The notes under the pieces: generated by a model | The model's database searches: none | The model's input: only the letters and a program-made list of their open reading frames with translations | What the model was told of the DNA's origin: nothing | Program-made: the position numbers and the translations under genes | In this document: piece after piece, positions 32,526 to 41,245 of the stretch | How positions within the stretch are numbered: the first letter of the stretch is position 1 | How the letters are laid out: every line of letters begins with the position of its first letter | Source of the DNA: Mycolicibacterium goodii | GTDB taxonomy: Bacteria > Actinomycetota > Actinomycetes > Mycobacteriales > Mycobacteriaceae | DNA length: 64,000 nt | NCBI RefSeq assembly: GCF_001187505.1 | Contig: NZ_CP012150.1 | Span: 558,001 to 622,000 of the forward strand | Direction of reading: 5' to 3'

Positions 32526-33295
32526 ACGTCCGCGCGGCGCTGCTGGACAAGCTCTCGCTGTTCGCGGTGGGCTTGATCGTTCCGGTTGCGCTGCTGGTGA
32601 TCTGGCAGCTGGTGGCGCGCAGCGGGGCGTTCTCCCCCAGTCAGCTGCCCCCACCCGCCGACGTGCTCGCAGCGCTCGGCGAGTTGGTGCGCCGCGGTGA
32701 CCTGTGGACGCATCTGCAGACCAGTGTGTCGCGTGTGTTCGCCGGATACCTCGCAGGCGCGGCCGTCGCGCTGGTCCTCGGATCGCTGATCGGCTTGTCG
32801 GCCACCGTGCGCCGCCTGTTCGCGCCGACGGTCGCGGCATTGCGCACGGTGCCGTCGCTGGCATGGGTTCCGTTGCTGCTGTTGTGGTTCGGCATCGGCG
32901 AGACGCCGAAGGTCACCCTCGTCGCCATCGGTGCGTTCTTCCCGATCTACACCACGACGGCCTCGGCGCTCTCCCACGTCGACGCCCAACTGCTTGAGGT
33001 GGGCCGGGCCTACGGGCGCCGCGGTGCGGCGCTGGTGACCACGGTGATGCTGCCCGCGGCGGCACCAGCTCTGGTCAACGGCCTGCGCCTCGGACTGGCC
33101 AACGCATGGCTGTTCCTGGTCGCCGCCGAGCTGATCGCCTCGTCGAAGGGCCTGGGTTTCATGCTGATCGACAGCCAGAACACCGGGCGCACCGACGTCA
33201 TGCTGTTGGCCATCGCCCTGCTGGCCGGCCTGGGCAAGCTCACCGACTCGGTCTTCGGGATCTTCGAGGCGCGTCTGGTGCGCGGGCGCAGCTAG
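32522..33295 (+). CDS. ssuC: ABC transporter permease (SsuC type), start codon unclear
   Basis: The product of about 257 aa has six membrane segments and the permease loop AQLLEVGRAYGRRGAALVTTVMLPAAAPALVNGLRLGL, plus RTVPSLAWVPLLLLWFGIGETPK typical of SsuC/TauC. No ATG, GTG or TTG lies near the expected N terminus. The frame can begin at CTG 32522 overlapping the ssuA stop (CTGA); the next canonical start, GTG 32567, would remove the cytoplasmic N terminus. A rare CTG start is preferred. Confidence 0.75.
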   Translation: MNVRAALLDKLSLFAVGLIVPVALLVIWQLVARSGAFSPSQLPPPADVLAALGELVRRGDLWTHLQTSVSRVFAGYLAGAAVALVLGSLIGLSATVRRLFAPTVAALRTVPSLAWVPLLLLWFGIGETPKVTLVAIGAFFPIYTTTASALSHVDAQLLEVGRAYGRRGAALVTTVMLPAAAPALVNGLRLGLANAWLFLVAAELIASSKGLGFMLIDSQNTGRTDVMLLAIALLAGLGKLTDSVFGIFEARLVRGRS

Positions 33296-33298
33296 CGC

Positions 33299-34159
33299 TC
33301 AGCGGCTCCGCAGGCCCGCACTCGCCGCGAGCACCGCGTCGGTGATCGACGTCACCAACGGACTGTCGAGTTTCCAGCACTGCCAGAACAGCGGCACGTC
33401 CAGGTGGTGCTCGGTGATCGGCACGAACGACGCGTCGACGAGATCCTCGGGATACATGCCCCAGCCCAGGCCGGCGCGCACCGCCGCACCGAAGCCCTCC
33501 GCGGTAGGGATGAAATGCACAGGCCGGCTGATGTCCCGGTGGAACGCCTTGCGCACCAATTGATCCTGCAAGCGGTCATTGCGGTTCCAGGCCAGCGACG
33601 GTGCCGCGGCGGCCGCCTCGCGGGTGAACCCGTCGGGCAGGTGGCGGGCCAGGTACTCGGCGGTGGCGACCGGTATGTACCGCATGGCGCCCAGCGGGTG
33701 CACGCGGCAACCCGACACCGGCGCGCGCTCGGTGGTCACCGCGCCCATCACGACCCCCTCCCGCAGGAACCGTGCGGAGAGATCCTGATCCTCGATGCGG
33801 ATGTCGAACAGGACATCCGGCAGGCGCCGGAACACCCCGGTGAACCACGATGCCATCGAATCGGCGTTGACCGCCAACGCCATTCGTGGTCGTTGCGACG
33901 ATCCCCCGCCCATGTCGGCCAGCGCCTCGGATTCGAGCAGCGCGGTCTGCGCGGCCAACCGCAGCAGCGGGATCCCGGCCGGTGTCGCCGTGCAGGGCTT
34001 CTCCCGCACCACCAGGACCTGGCCGACCCGCTGCTCCAGCGCCTTGATGCGCTGGCTCACCGCCGACGGGGTGACGTGCAGCTTGGTCGCGGCAGCGTCG
34101 AAGCTGCCGAGTTCGATCACCGCGGCGAACGCCGCGAGCTGCTGTCCGTCGATCCGCAC
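33299..34159 (-). CDS. LysR-family regulator (ArgP/LysG type)
   Basis: The 286-aa regulator has an N-terminal helix-turn-helix (LAAFAAVIELGSFDAAATKLHVTPSAVSQRIKALEQRVG) and an ArgP/IciA-like effector domain (REKPCTATPAG, VNADSMASWF, LGAMRYIPVA). Relatives control lysine or arginine exporters. Here no LysE-type exporter is adjacent; it is convergent with ssuC, so its target may lie elsewhere. GTG at 34159. Confidence 0.8.
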   Translation of the reverse strand: MRIDGQQLAAFAAVIELGSFDAAATKLHVTPSAVSQRIKALEQRVGQVLVVREKPCTATPAGIPLLRLAAQTALLESEALADMGGGSSQRPRMALAVNADSMASWFTGVFRRLPDVLFDIRIEDQDLSARFLREGVVMGAVTTERAPVSGCRVHPLGAMRYIPVATAEYLARHLPDGFTREAAAAAPSLAWNRNDRLQDQLVRKAFHRDISRPVHFIPTAEGFGAAVRAGLGWGMYPEDLVDASFVPITEHHLDVPLFWQCWKLDSPLVTSITDAVLAASAGLRSR

Positions 34160-34227
34160 ATGAGCGATGCTAATTCATCTCGGTAATTGTCAGTACTACT
34201 TATCCGACCCGACGCGCCGTCGGCCCG

Positions 34228-34911
34228 TCAGGGCTCCAGCTCGAGCCCGGCGAGCAGCGCCTGTCTGCTGGCCCGGACATGTTCGCGCATCACGCGTTCG
34301 GCGCTGTCACCGTCCTTGGCGATGATGAGATCGAGCACGACGTGGTGCTCGCGGTCGGACTGCAGGGGCCGGCCCGGTTGGCTCAGCGAGGTGTGCACCA
34401 GCCGTGCGTAGGCCAGTTGGTTCATCAGCATGCGGTAGTGGGCTTCGAGTTTGTTGTTGTCGGCACCGACGATGAGCAGGTTGTGGAACTCTTCGACCAG
34501 CTCCGCGTAGCGCGCGCGATCATCCCGCGCGACAGCATCATCCGCCTGCCGGAGGTTCTCCTCGAGTTTGTCGATCTCCGGCACGCGGCCGCGCTGCGCC
34601 AGCAATCGTGCCGCGGCGCCCTCCAGGAGCTCCTTCATCTGAAACAACTCGGTGATCTCGCGGCGCGACGGCGTGGTGACGAATGTTCCGACTCTCGGCC
34701 GGATCTCGATCAGCCCCTCGGTCTGCAACTGCTTGAAGGTCTCACGCACCGGTGTCCGGGAAACTCCGAACTCTTCAGCGATGGCAAGCTCGGAGATGTT
34801 GACGCCGGGCTTGATCTCGCCCGAGATGATGCGCCGCCGAATCTCTTCGATCAGCCGACCCTGGATCGAGCCGTTCTTGCTGGTCACTGCCGCTCCCTCG
34901 TCAACTCTCAC
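34228..34911 (-). CDS. GntR/FadR-family regulator of the betaine-type catabolic operons
   Basis: The 227-aa regulator has a winged helix (ISELAIAEEFGVSRTPVRETFKQLQTEGLIEIRPRVGTFV) and an all-helical FCD effector domain (LFQMKELLEGAAARLLA, EFHNLLIVGADN, REHHVVLDLI). It is the last gene of the BCCT operon. A TACA-N6-TGTA type operator overlaps the -10 of that operon, so autorepression is likely. GTG 34911 overlaps the flavin reductase stop (GTGA). Inducer is probably the betaine or an early product. Confidence 0.8.
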   Translation of the reverse strand: MRVDEGAAVTSKNGSIQGRLIEEIRRRIISGEIKPGVNISELAIAEEFGVSRTPVRETFKQLQTEGLIEIRPRVGTFVTTPSRREITELFQMKELLEGAAARLLAQRGRVPEIDKLEENLRQADDAVARDDRARYAELVEEFHNLLIVGADNNKLEAHYRMLMNQLAYARLVHTSLSQPGRPLQSDREHHVVLDLIIAKDGDSAERVMREHVRASRQALLAGLELEP

Positions 34912-35405
34912 AGTGGAGCCAGGTTGGCGCCGTCGAAGAACTTACCGGCGCTGTACACCATCGGGCTTCGATGCGTTGTCTCGGCATGGACCACGCGGCA
35001 CATGAACACCGTGTGCGTGCCGGCTTGCAGCCTCTCGCGGATCTCGACTTCCACCGCCGCGGCACTGCGGTCGATCAGCGGGCTGCCGAAAGGGCCCGGC
35101 GACCAGTGCAATCCGGCGAACTTGTCGTCCCCTTTCGACGCGAACCGGCGCACGACGTCCAGTTGGTCCGTGGAGAGGATGTTGATCGCCAGATGCTCGC
35201 AGCGGTACAGGCACGCGTGGGTCGACGACGTGTGCTGTACGGCGACCATGACCGTCGGCGGATCCAGCGAGACACTGGCGTACGCGTTCACCGCGAGGCC
35301 GCGTGGGAGGTCACCGTCGAGTGCGGTGACCACGGTGACGCCGGTGACGAACTGCCGGTTGACCTGCTTCATCAGTTCGACGTCGGGTGTCTGCAGCCCG
35401 ATCAT
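34908..35405 (-). CDS. flavin reductase (two-component monooxygenase partner)
   Basis: The 165-aa protein is an HpaC-type flavin reductase: ELMKQVNRQFVTGVTVVTA, GLAVNAYASVSLDPPTVMVAVQ, FASKGDDKFAGLHW and a C-terminal VVHAETTHRSPMVYSAGKF. It would supply FMNH2 to the luciferase-like oxygenase encoded at 41242 on the opposite operon. In the trigonelline pathway the matching partner is TgnB. It overlaps neighbours on both sides by four bases. Confidence 0.85.
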   Translation of the reverse strand: MIGLQTPDVELMKQVNRQFVTGVTVVTALDGDLPRGLAVNAYASVSLDPPTVMVAVQHTSSTHACLYRCEHLAINILSTDQLDVVRRFASKGDDKFAGLHWSPGPFGSPLIDRSAAAVEVEIRERLQAGTHTVFMCRVVHAETTHRSPMVYSAGKFFDGANLAPL

Positions 35406-35830
35406 CGGTCCTGCCCGATCGCGATGATGCCGAGCGCCGTCAGCAGCGCGCGGGGGTCCCAGGTGACGTGCTCCTCGACGATGCGGTCGTCGTCGAACCG
35501 GGCGAATGTCGCACCGCTGACGGTGACCTGCCGCTTGGTGGCGGGCACACCGAGGAACGAGTGTTCGTGGCTGCCGACGCTGTGCCAGCGGACGGCCGCG
35601 CGGTCGCCTTCGACCAGCACCTCGTCGATGACGGTGGCGAGATCAGGGAATGCCGAACGCGTTGCGGTGATCGACGATTTGAACTCGTTGCGGTTCTGGG
35701 TGCTTCCCGTCCCGCTGATCCGCCGGTACGACTCGGCGAGGAGGTCGTCGAGTGCATCGACGTCGCCGGTATCCCATGCGGCCTCCCATGCGGCGGCGAT
35801 GCGCTTGCGCCGGGTTTCGTTGTCACTCAC
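35402..35830 (-). CDS. SnoaL-like polyketide-cyclase-fold protein
   Basis: The 142-aa protein has the NTF2/SnoaL fold: AAWEAAWDTGDVDALDDLLAESYRRI, FPDLATVIDEVLVEGDRAAVRW and FARFDDDRIVEEHVTWD. GTG at 35830 follows AAAGGAAAG. It is co-transcribed with a transporter and flavin reductase. The trigonelline route as I recall it has no such enzyme, so it may act on a ring-opened or lactone intermediate, or be an accessory. Confidence 0.7.
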   Translation of the reverse strand: MSDNETRRKRIAAAWEAAWDTGDVDALDDLLAESYRRISGTGSTQNRNEFKSSITATRSAFPDLATVIDEVLVEGDRAAVRWHSVGSHEHSFLGVPATKRQVTVSGATFARFDDDRIVEEHVTWDPRALLTALGIIAIGQDR

Positions 35831-35844
35831 GGCTTTCCTTTCGA

Positions 35845-37431
35845 TCAGTCGTCGATGAGGTCGACGATCGGTATCTGTGGCGTCGTGCGCCGCTGGTCGG
35901 CAATCAGGTCCTTCCAGAACGACACGGCCAGGCAGGCGATGATGATCAGGAAAGGTAGGGACGCGACGATCACCGTGTTCTGCAGCGCGTCGAGGCCGTC
36001 GGCGAACATCAACACGATGGCGGTGACCCCGGTGAGCACCCCCCACAGGATGAGCACACTACGGCGCGGTGCCAGGGTGCCGTCGCTGGTCATCATCCCG
36101 AGGACGTAGGTGTTGGCGTCGGCGCCGGAGATGAAGAAGATCAGCACGAGCAGGATCGCCACCACCGAGGTGACCGACGCCAGCGGGAAATGATCCAGTG
36201 TGGCGAAGAACGCGCTGTTGATGTCGGCAGCGGTCCGTTCGGCGATGTCACCTCCCTCATACATGTCGACATGTATTGCGGTTCCGCCGAATACGGTGAA
36301 CCAGGTGAAGAAGACGACGCTCGGCACCACTAGGACGCCGACCACGAACCCGCGGATGGTGCGGCCTTTCGAGATCCTGGCGAGGAACACTCCGACGAAG
36401 GCTCCCCAGGACACCCACCAGGCCAACATGAAATAGGTCCACCACTGCATCCACTCGAGGTCACCGAACGCGGTGCCCTGCAGACTCATTCGGAAGAAGT
36501 CGGTGGCCCAGGTGCCGAGTGATTCGATGTAGAGATTGACGACGAAGACGGTCGGCCCCACCACGAGCATGAACAGGAACAGCGCGACGGCCAGCACCGT
36601 GCTGCCCTGGCTGAGCAGTTTGATGCCCCTGCTCACCCCGGTGACCGCCGACATCGTGAAGATCGCGGTCACGGCGGCGATGATCACGACCTGACTGACA
36701 TTGCTGACCGGGATGCCGAACAGTGTGAAGAGGCCGTTGTTGATCTGCAGCGCACCCAACCCCAGCGAGGTCGTGGTGCCGAACAGCGTCGCGAACACCG
36801 CGAGCACGTCGATCAGTTTTCCGATCGGCCCGTTGGCCCGGTCCCCCAGCAGCGGCACGAACAGTTGGCTGACCAGCATGCGCCGGCCCATGCGATAGGT
36901 GGAGTAGGCGATGGCCAGGCCGAAGACGGCGAAAACCGCCCAGGCGTGCAGCCCCCAGTCGAAGTAGGAGTACTGCATCGCGCGCACGGCGGCTTGCGGC
37001 GTGCCTGGTTGGGCGAGTCCGTGTGGCGGCGTACTCAGATGCGAGATCGGTTCGGCGACACCGTAGGAGACCAACCCGATACCCATCACGGCGCTGAGGA
37101 TCATCGCCAGCCAGGTGAGCGTCTTGAACTCCGGTCGGTCGGTGTCCTTGCCCAGCCTGGTGTTGCCGTACGGGCTGAAGGCCAGAAAGACCAGGAACAC
37201 CAGGATGCCCAGGGTGATCACGAGGTAGAGCCAGCCGAAGCTGCCGGTCACCCAGTTCAGCGATGCCGAGGTGACCGTGTTGAGGTTCTCGGTGAACAGC
37301 ACGGCCCACACGACGAAGACGGCCGAGATGGCCACCGACGTCCAGAAGACGGATCCGAGTCGGCCGGACGGATGGCTCCTCTCTCGGGTGGTGGTGGCTG
37401 CGACAGGTGCGGCGCTGAGGTCACTGGTCAT
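35845..37431 (-). CDS. BCCT-family betaine/carnitine/choline transporter
   Basis: The 528-aa protein has 12 helices and the BCCT signature (YFMLAWWVSWGAFVGVFLARIS, with the conserved aromatic Trp residues). ISHLSTPPHG and AMQYSYFDWGLHAWAVFA are typical early motifs. BCCT carriers import compounds with a fully methylated nitrogen, such as betaine or trigonelline. ATG 37431 follows GGGAGC; it leads the operon with SnoaL-like, flavin reductase and GntR genes. The organism thus imports the substrate of the pathway it degrades. Confidence 0.9.
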   Translation of the reverse strand: MTSDLSAAPVAATTTRERSHPSGRLGSVFWTSVAISAVFVVWAVLFTENLNTVTSASLNWVTGSFGWLYLVITLGILVFLVFLAFSPYGNTRLGKDTDRPEFKTLTWLAMILSAVMGIGLVSYGVAEPISHLSTPPHGLAQPGTPQAAVRAMQYSYFDWGLHAWAVFAVFGLAIAYSTYRMGRRMLVSQLFVPLLGDRANGPIGKLIDVLAVFATLFGTTTSLGLGALQINNGLFTLFGIPVSNVSQVVIIAAVTAIFTMSAVTGVSRGIKLLSQGSTVLAVALFLFMLVVGPTVFVVNLYIESLGTWATDFFRMSLQGTAFGDLEWMQWWTYFMLAWWVSWGAFVGVFLARISKGRTIRGFVVGVLVVPSVVFFTWFTVFGGTAIHVDMYEGGDIAERTAADINSAFFATLDHFPLASVTSVVAILLVLIFFISGADANTYVLGMMTSDGTLAPRRSVLILWGVLTGVTAIVLMFADGLDALQNTVIVASLPFLIIIACLAVSFWKDLIADQRRTTPQIPIVDLIDD

Positions 37432-37462
37432 GGGGCGCTCCCGGAAGTGCCGAGCAGATCTG

Positions 37463-37503
37463 GCATACAACAGAATGTAAGCAGAGCCACATCACAGTGT
37501 CAA
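37463..37503 (-). promoter_or_regulatory. promoter of the BCCT operon with overlapping GntR-type operator
   Basis: On the minus strand TTGACA (37503-37498), an 18-bp spacer and TACATT (37479-37474) form a good sigma-A promoter. An inverted repeat GCATACA-N6-TGTAAGC (37463-37482) covers the -10, so a bound GntR protein would block RNA polymerase. Confidence 0.6.
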
Positions 37504-37616
37504 CGGATCAGCGGAAGCCACCGATGAACACCGTCGCCCGGACCGTATTACGGGCATGTTACCTGCGTATATGCGCACGAATTCGGTGTGCGCCGGCCCG
37601 CGCGAGGCGCTCGTCC

Positions 37617-37646
37617 TTGACCGCCCCGTTCGACGCGCACTATGGT
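37617..37646 (+). promoter_or_regulatory. sigma-A promoter giving a leaderless transcript of the DUF1185-LLM operon
   Basis: TTGACC (37617-22), an 18-bp spacer and TATGGT (37641-46) put the start of transcription at about 37653, one base from the ATG of the first gene. No ribosome site precedes the ATG. Confidence 0.65.
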
Positions 37647-37653
37647 CTGTGGC

Positions 37654-38268
37654 ATGCAACAGAGCCGCGCGATCGAGGCCCTCCGCAAGGTGATCGTCTA
37701 CCGCGAGACCGTGATCACCGAAGGCGGTGAACACCCCGCCCGGCCCGCACTGCAGGCCAGCGTCGCCGCGGTGTTGCGCAACCCGTGGGCCGGGACTTCG
37801 CCGACCCGCGACCTGTCAGACGAAGTCACCCGCATCGCACCGGCGCTTGCCCTCCTGCTCACCGATCGTCTGCGGAACGCTCTCGGCGGGACCGACGCGG
37901 TCGAAGCGTTCGGCAAGGCGGCGATCGTGGGATGCGGCGGTGAGATCGAGCATGGGGCAGCGCTGATCCACACCCCGTACTTCGGCAACGTCATGCGCGA
38001 GTCGCTCGACGGCACATCCATCATCTGCTTCGCCGACGCCAGGGCCGAGGCCGGTGATCCGCTGGTGATTCCGTTGTGGCACAAGACTCATGCCGCCACC
38101 CGCAGTCACTACCAAACGATCAGCACCCGGGTGTCCGACGCGCCTCGGCCGGACGAACTTGTGATCGTCGCGGCGGGATCGACCGGGCCCCGTCCTCATC
38201 CCCGCATCGGGGACCGCACCACCGACCCCGCAGTCACCATCAACAGTCTGGAGAGTGTCCTGTCATGA
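37654..38268 (+). CDS. amino-acid-synthesis (DUF1185) family protein 1
   Basis: The 204-aa protein belongs to the DUF1185 family, named amino acid synthesis protein without a proven reaction. Family landmarks are VIYRETVITEGG-like, VAAVLRNPWAG, and EAFGKAAIVGCGGEIEHGAALIHTPYFGNVMRES. It is followed by a shorter paralogue with an ATGA overlap. The two probably form a heteromer. ATG 37654 is at the transcription start; ATG 37642 is in frame but lies in the -10 box. Confidence 0.75.
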   Translation: MQQSRAIEALRKVIVYRETVITEGGEHPARPALQASVAAVLRNPWAGTSPTRDLSDEVTRIAPALALLLTDRLRNALGGTDAVEAFGKAAIVGCGGEIEHGAALIHTPYFGNVMRESLDGTSIICFADARAEAGDPLVIPLWHKTHAATRSHYQTISTRVSDAPRPDELVIVAAGSTGPRPHPRIGDRTTDPAVTINSLESVLS

Positions 38269-38816
38269 AGATCCGCAAGATCGTCACGGTCGTCGAAGAG
38301 ATCCGCACCGAGGGCGGCCGGTCGGTCAACCCGCCCGCGCGCGTGGCCGTCGTCGCCGCTGTGATCGAAAATCCCTGGGCCGGTCAGGGTTTCGTCGACG
38401 ATCTCGGACCGGGGATCGACGCCACCGCATCGGATCTGGGCGCTCTGCTGGCGCCGCTGGTGCTGGAGGCGCTCGAGGAACCCGCCGAGGCCTACGGCAA
38501 GGCCGCGATCGTCGGTCTGAACGGCGAGATCGAGCACGGGTCGGGGTTGATCCACACGCTCAAGTTCGGCGACCACTTCCGTAAGTCCGCCAACGCCACC
38601 ACCCTGCTGCCCGCCGTCGAGAAGCGGGGGCCCGCAGGCGTGATCTTCGACATCCCGCTCAAGCACATCACCGACGCCACGATCCGGTCCCACCACCAGA
38701 CGGTGGAGGTGCGTATCGCCGACGCTCCGCACGCCGACGAGATCGTCGTCGCGTTGGCCGCCGCATCGCAGGGACGGCCCCAGCAGCGCCTCGCGCCACT
38801 GAGCAGCGAGAAGTAA
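38265..38816 (+). CDS. amino-acid-synthesis (DUF1185) family protein 2
   Basis: The 183-aa paralogue shares EAYGKAAIVGLNGEIEHGSGLIHTLKFGDHFR with the preceding gene. Both have NPWAG and a C-terminal HHQTVEVRIADAPHADEIVVALAAAS. Function is unknown. It overlaps the first copy by ATGA and is followed after three bases by the alpha/beta hydrolase. Confidence 0.75.
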   Translation: MKIRKIVTVVEEIRTEGGRSVNPPARVAVVAAVIENPWAGQGFVDDLGPGIDATASDLGALLAPLVLEALEEPAEAYGKAAIVGLNGEIEHGSGLIHTLKFGDHFRKSANATTLLPAVEKRGPAGVIFDIPLKHITDATIRSHHQTVEVRIADAPHADEIVVALAAASQGRPQQRLAPLSSEK

Positions 38817-38819
38817 GCC

Positions 38820-39563
38820 ATGCCCAGGCCGACGCTTGTCCTGTTGCACGGTGTGGGATTGGACCACACCGTGTGGGACCCGGTGACAGCGCTGCTGGCC
38901 GACCGGTTCGAGGTCATCGCTCCCGATCTACCGGGTCACGGCGAACGCCCCGCTGCGCCGGCCGGGGTGACGCTCGCCGACCTGGCCGACGGGGTTGCCG
39001 GTGTGATCCCGGTCGGGTCGCACCTGGTGGGGTTCTCCCTGGGAGCGTTGGTCGCCCAGTACCTGGCGGTACATCGGCCGGAACTGGTGGCCTCGCTGAC
39101 GTCGGTGGCCTCGGTGTGCCGACGCACGCCGCAGGAACGGGCCAAGGTGTTGAGCCGGCTCGACAACGCGGCCTCCGATATCCGCGCGAGTTCGGCTGCC
39201 TCCCTTCGTCGTTGGTACGACGGCACCCCCGTCGCCCCGGACCAGGTCGCACGGACCGAGGCCATGCTGCTGGGCAACGACCCGGAGAGCTTCCTGAACT
39301 GTTACCGCGTTTTCGCCACCGCCGACGCCGAGATCGCACCGCACCTCGGACGGATCACCGTGCCCGCGCTCGCGGTGACCGGTTCGGAGGATCCCGGTTC
39401 CACCCCGGAGATGACGCGACGGCTCGCCACTGCCATACCGGACTGCCGCGTGCACATCATCCCCGCTGCGCGCCACATGCTTCCCGTTCAGTGCCCAGGC
39501 GAACTCGCCGACATCATCACCGCATTCCTCGACACCGTCATCGGAGGCGACATCCATGTCTGA
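38820..39563 (+). CDS. alpha/beta hydrolase (TgnD-like candidate)
   Basis: The 247-aa hydrolase has a complete triad: S73 in GFSLGALVAQ, D191 in GSEDPGS and H219 in AARHMLP; LHGVGLDHTVWD gives the oxyanion loop. In the trigonelline pathway an enzyme of this class (TgnD) splits the N-methylformamido-methylene-succinate into succinic semialdehyde, formate, methylamine and CO2. Assignment to that step rests on operon context. It overlaps the aldehyde dehydrogenase by eight bases. Confidence 0.75.
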   Translation: MPRPTLVLLHGVGLDHTVWDPVTALLADRFEVIAPDLPGHGERPAAPAGVTLADLADGVAGVIPVGSHLVGFSLGALVAQYLAVHRPELVASLTSVASVCRRTPQERAKVLSRLDNAASDIRASSAASLRRWYDGTPVAPDQVARTEAMLLGNDPESFLNCYRVFATADAEIAPHLGRITVPALAVTGSEDPGSTPEMTRRLATAIPDCRVHIIPAARHMLPVQCPGELADIITAFLDTVIGGDIHV

Positions 39564-41043
39564 ACTGCGCACGCTGCAGCATTTCATCGACGGCAAACCA
39601 TCCGCCCCGTCGTCGGGAGAGTATTTCGACAGCACCAATCCGGCCACCCGCGAGGTGCTCTATCGCGCCGCGCGCGGCGACGCCAGCGACGTGGACGCGG
39701 CCGTGGACGCGGCCACCCGGGCGTTCAACGATCCACGATGGCGTGATCTCAGCCAGACCAAGCGAGGCCGCCTGTTGCGAAGGCTCGGCGACCTCGTCGG
39801 CGAACACGCCGAGGAACTGGCCCGCTCCGAATCGCTCGACAACGGCAAGTTGCTGCGTGAGATGCGCGGGCAGCTCGCCACCCTGCCCGACTATTACTAC
39901 TACTACGCAGGTCTCGCCGACAAGATCCACGGCGACGTCATCCCGACCTCGGACCGCCGGGTGCTCAACTACACCATGCGTGAGCCGCTGGGCGTGGTCG
40001 GCGCCATCACTCCGTGGAACTCGCCGTTGACCCTGACCACCAGCAAGCTGGCACCGGCGTTGTGTGCAGGAAACACCGTGGTGGTCAAGCCATCTGAGTA
40101 CACCTCGGCGACCGTGTTGACCCTGGCCGAACTCGTGATCGAAGCGGGCTTTCCGCCCGGGGCGGTCAACGTGGTCACCGGCTTCGGCGCACAGGCCGGT
40201 CAGGCACTGGTGGACCACCCCGGGCTGGCGAAGATCTCCTTCACCGGCAGCACCGCGACCGGCGCGCGGATCGCCTCGGCCGCGGCGGGCCGGTTCATCG
40301 GATCCACACTGGAACTCGGTGGCAAATCGCCCAACATCGTGTTCGACGACGCCGATGTCGCCAATGCCGCCACAGGTGTGGTTGCGGGTATCTTCGCCGC
40401 GGCGGGGCAGACCTGCATCGCCGGTAGCCGGGTGTTCGCCCAGCGGGCAATCTATGACGAACTGCTCGCTCGGGTCGCCGACCGCGCGCGCAGCATCCGG
40501 ATGGGTGATCCGCTGCTCGACGACACCGAACTCGGTCCGCTCGCCTTCGAGGGTCAGCGCGACAAGGTGGCCGGCTACGTCGATCTCGGCCGCGCCGAAG
40601 GGGCGCGCGTGCTCACCGGCGGCAGGGCCACCGACGCCGGTCTCGGTGGGTTCTTCTACGAGCCCACGGTTCTGGTCGACGTCAGTAATCAGATGCGGGT
40701 CGTCCGTGAAGAGATCTTCGGCCCGGTCGCGGCGATCATGCCGTTCGACACCGAGGATGAGGTGGTGGCGCTGGCCAACGACACCGAGTACGGACTGGCC
40801 GCCGGTGTGTGGACGTCGAATCTTGCCCGTGCACACCGGATGGCCGCCCGCCTCGATGCGGGCACCATCTGGGTCAACACCTATCGCGCGATGTCGCCGA
40901 TGTCGCCGCGGCAGGGGTTCAAGAGCAGCGGAGTCGGGGTCGAACACGGCACCGAGACCATGAAGGAATACACCCGGCTCAAGAGCGTGTGGATCAACAC
41001 CGATGAGGGGCCGGTCCCCGATCCGTTCGTGATGAGGAGCTGA
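39556..41043 (+). CDS. aldehyde dehydrogenase (TgnC-like candidate)
   Basis: The 495-aa dehydrogenase has N155 in ITPWNSP, E253 in LELGGKSPN and nucleophile C287 in AAAGQTCIAGSRVF. Family members oxidise betaine- or lactone-type aldehydes and the TgnC step converts a hydroxy-butyrolactone to the succinate derivative. The unusual run YYYYY at about 113-117 is in a surface helix. It ends two bases before the tautomerase gene. The specific substrate is inferred from the cluster. Confidence 0.8.
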   Translation: MSELRTLQHFIDGKPSAPSSGEYFDSTNPATREVLYRAARGDASDVDAAVDAATRAFNDPRWRDLSQTKRGRLLRRLGDLVGEHAEELARSESLDNGKLLREMRGQLATLPDYYYYYAGLADKIHGDVIPTSDRRVLNYTMREPLGVVGAITPWNSPLTLTTSKLAPALCAGNTVVVKPSEYTSATVLTLAELVIEAGFPPGAVNVVTGFGAQAGQALVDHPGLAKISFTGSTATGARIASAAAGRFIGSTLELGGKSPNIVFDDADVANAATGVVAGIFAAAGQTCIAGSRVFAQRAIYDELLARVADRARSIRMGDPLLDDTELGPLAFEGQRDKVAGYVDLGRAEGARVLTGGRATDAGLGGFFYEPTVLVDVSNQMRVVREEIFGPVAAIMPFDTEDEVVALANDTEYGLAAGVWTSNLARAHRMAARLDAGTIWVNTYRAMSPMSPRQGFKSSGVGVEHGTETMKEYTRLKSVWINTDEGPVPDPFVMRS

Positions 41044-41044
41044 G

Positions 41045-41245
41045 ATGCCACACGTCGAGGTCACGATCGCCGCGGGTCGGTCTCCTGACCAGATTCGCGC
41101 CATGATGCACGAAGTACACGCAGCGGTGCTGCGAACGGTGGACACCCAACCACAACACATCCGTGTCATCGTCCGAGAGGTTCCCCGGACACATTGGGCC
41201 ACAGGAGATGTCACGATCGCAGAGATGAAGGACCAGCAGTCATGA
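41045..41245 (+). CDS. 4-oxalocrotonate-tautomerase-family protein
   Basis: The 66-aa protein has the catalytic N-terminal proline (MPHVEVTIAAGR, Pro exposed after Met removal) and an Arg-rich helix typical of the 4-OT superfamily. It could isomerise an enol or Z/E intermediate in the pathway, such as the Z to E change between the lactone and the succinate forms. That role is inference. It ends with ATGA overlap to the LLM gene. Confidence 0.8.
   Translation: MPHVEVTIAAGRSPDQIRAMMHEVHAAVLRTVDTQPQHIRVIVREVPRTHWATGDVTIAEMKDQQS

Noticed and set aside
30675..32864. 729-codon minus-strand frame opposite the ssu-like operon
   Set aside because: Low-complexity Arg/Gly-rich antisense frame; plus-strand ABC genes have all expected motifs.
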